From assembly GCA_934668695.1 (NCBI GenBank), contig CAKUOD010000041.1, forward strand, positions 1 through 6,283: a stretch of DNA of 6,283 nt, in the 5' to 3' direction. A model generated the notes under the pieces. That model was given only the letters and a program-made list of their open reading frames with translations. It did no database searches and was not told where the DNA came from. Both the position numbers and the translations under genes were made by a program. Source of the stretch: an uncultured Collinsella sp. GTDB taxonomy: Bacteria; Actinomycetota; Coriobacteriia; Coriobacteriales; Coriobacteriaceae. The first letter of the stretch is position 1. Every line of letters begins with the position of its first letter. Shown here one piece after another: positions 5,478 to 6,283 of the stretch.

Positions 5478-6283
5478 ATGAGCAAGACAATAGTTAAGCC
5501 CACGCTTTCGCTGGGCAACCACATCTATCTGTATCGCCTGCTGCGCGACGCAATCGGATGCGGCAAGCAAACGTTTATGACGCAGGTCGAAGAGGCTCTC
5601 GCCGCTGGCGGCATGACTGCTTATGACTTGGGCTTCGAGTCCACGCGCGAATTGCTCGAGGAGCTCGACGACTGCATTAAGTTGACCGTCTTTAAGGGTG
5701 GCCGCCTGTATGCCACCGTCATCGCCAACGAGGCCTGGGATGCCGCCCTTGCCAAGGGTGAAGACAAGCCCAAGGCTACCAAGGGTGCCAAGCAGTCCTA
5801 CAAGAAGAAGAAACGCGGCGAAAAGGACCTCAAGGCCGTACGTCCCAAGCATGTCAAGCGCGTCGAGCCCGAGTCCGCTGTTGAGGTTGAGGTCGCGTCG
5901 GAACCCGAGGTAGAGCTCGAAGCCGCCGTTGAGGCAACGGCCGAAGTTGAGGCCATCGCCGACGCGGCAGTAAACTCCGAAATTGCCTCCGAGCAGGAAG
6001 CAGCTATCGAGCAGGATGCCGAGTCCGCCGAGGAGTCAAACGAGACCCCTGCGCCGGCAGCCAAGGAACCCGCCGATCAACCTGCGGCACCCGCCTTCCA
6101 AAACAGCGATGTCTTTGGCGATGGCCCCGAAGATGACCAGGCCGACGAGCCAGCGGAGCAGGATACCTCCGCAGCAACGCCGGAACCCGAAGCGCCACAG
6201 CCCGCCATTTCGCTCACCGTGGTCTACGACCCCGAGAACGCCAACGCCGGCATCACCACTATGGCATCCACGCCCGTCGAGGC
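5478..6283 (+). CDS. Protein with an N-terminal OST-HTH/LOTUS-like domain and a charged linker, 3' end outside the window
   Basis: The gene is open from the ATG at 5478 to the window edge, giving 268 complete codons. AAAGAGGAG (5462-5470) precedes the start by seven bases. Residues about 12-92 look like a compact winged-helix domain. LYRLLRDAI, a central helix (34-43), DLGFESTRELLEELDD (50-65) and a hairpin KLTVFKGGRLYATV (68-81) follow the pattern of OST-HTH/LOTUS domains, which bind RNA in characterised members. I infer this from the pattern and it is unconfirmed. Residues 97-128 carry 15 Lys/Arg against two acidic residues. Residues 130-240 carry 34 Asp/Glu against one Lys and are rich in Ala and Pro, probably disordered. 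A second ordered segment seems to begin near 243 (ISLTVVYDPE). No signal peptide or membrane segment is seen, so it is probably cytoplasmic. RNA or nucleic-acid binding is a reasonable guess; no catalytic domain is visible in the part present. Confidence 0.85.
   Translation, partial: MSKTIVKPTLSLGNHIYLYRLLRDAIGCGKQTFMTQVEEALAAGGMTAYDLGFESTRELLEELDDCIKLTVFKGGRLYATVIANEAWDAALAKGEDKPKATKGAKQSYKKKKRGEKDLKAVRPKHVKRVEPESAVEVEVASEPEVELEAAVEATAEVEAIADAAVNSEIASEQEAAIEQDAESAEESNETPAPAAKEPADQPAAPAFQNSDVFGDGPEDDQADEPAEQDTSAATPEPEAPQPAISLTVVYDPENANAGITTMASTPVE

Overview
The window looks like a piece of a high-GC actinobacterial chromosome, most likely class Coriobacteriia and probably Collinsella or a close relative. 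This is inferred from the base composition, the strong GGAG-type ribosome binding sites and the character of the encoded proteins. It has not been checked by a search. There is no sign of a phage, insertion sequence, CRISPR array or RNA gene.

Left part, minus strand, read from high to low coordinates: a full-length glutamine-dependent NAD+ synthetase (nadE, 4181 to 2202) is followed by a strong intrinsic terminator (2112 to 2081). Next come a complete class I/II PLP aminotransferase (2062 to 899) and, after a 200-bp AT-richer gap, an L-lactate dehydrogenase (ldh, from 698) whose 3' end lies beyond the left edge. The gaps of 139 and 200 bp and the terminator suggest three separately expressed units rather than one operon. 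NadE makes NAD+ and Ldh recycles NADH to NAD+, so a shared redox theme is present, but the aminotransferase between them has no obvious link.

Right part, plus strand: divergent from nadE is a 317-residue membrane protein of unknown function (4387 to 5340). It has a small-residue hydrophobic hairpin, one clear transmembrane helix and a 111-residue C-terminal tail built from only nine kinds of amino acid. A good intrinsic terminator (5374 to 5406) separates it from a second plus-strand gene (5478 to beyond the right edge). That protein starts with what looks like an OST-HTH/LOTUS-type domain, followed by a very basic stretch and then a very acidic, Ala/Glu/Pro-rich stretch.

The three enzymes are ordinary. 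The parts most worth a second look are the LOTUS-like protein, the low-complexity tail of the membrane protein, the loss in Ldh of both residues known to bind fructose-1,6-bisphosphate, and the terminator hairpin placed directly in front of the aminotransferase ribosome binding site. No multi-gene novel system is evident in this stretch.
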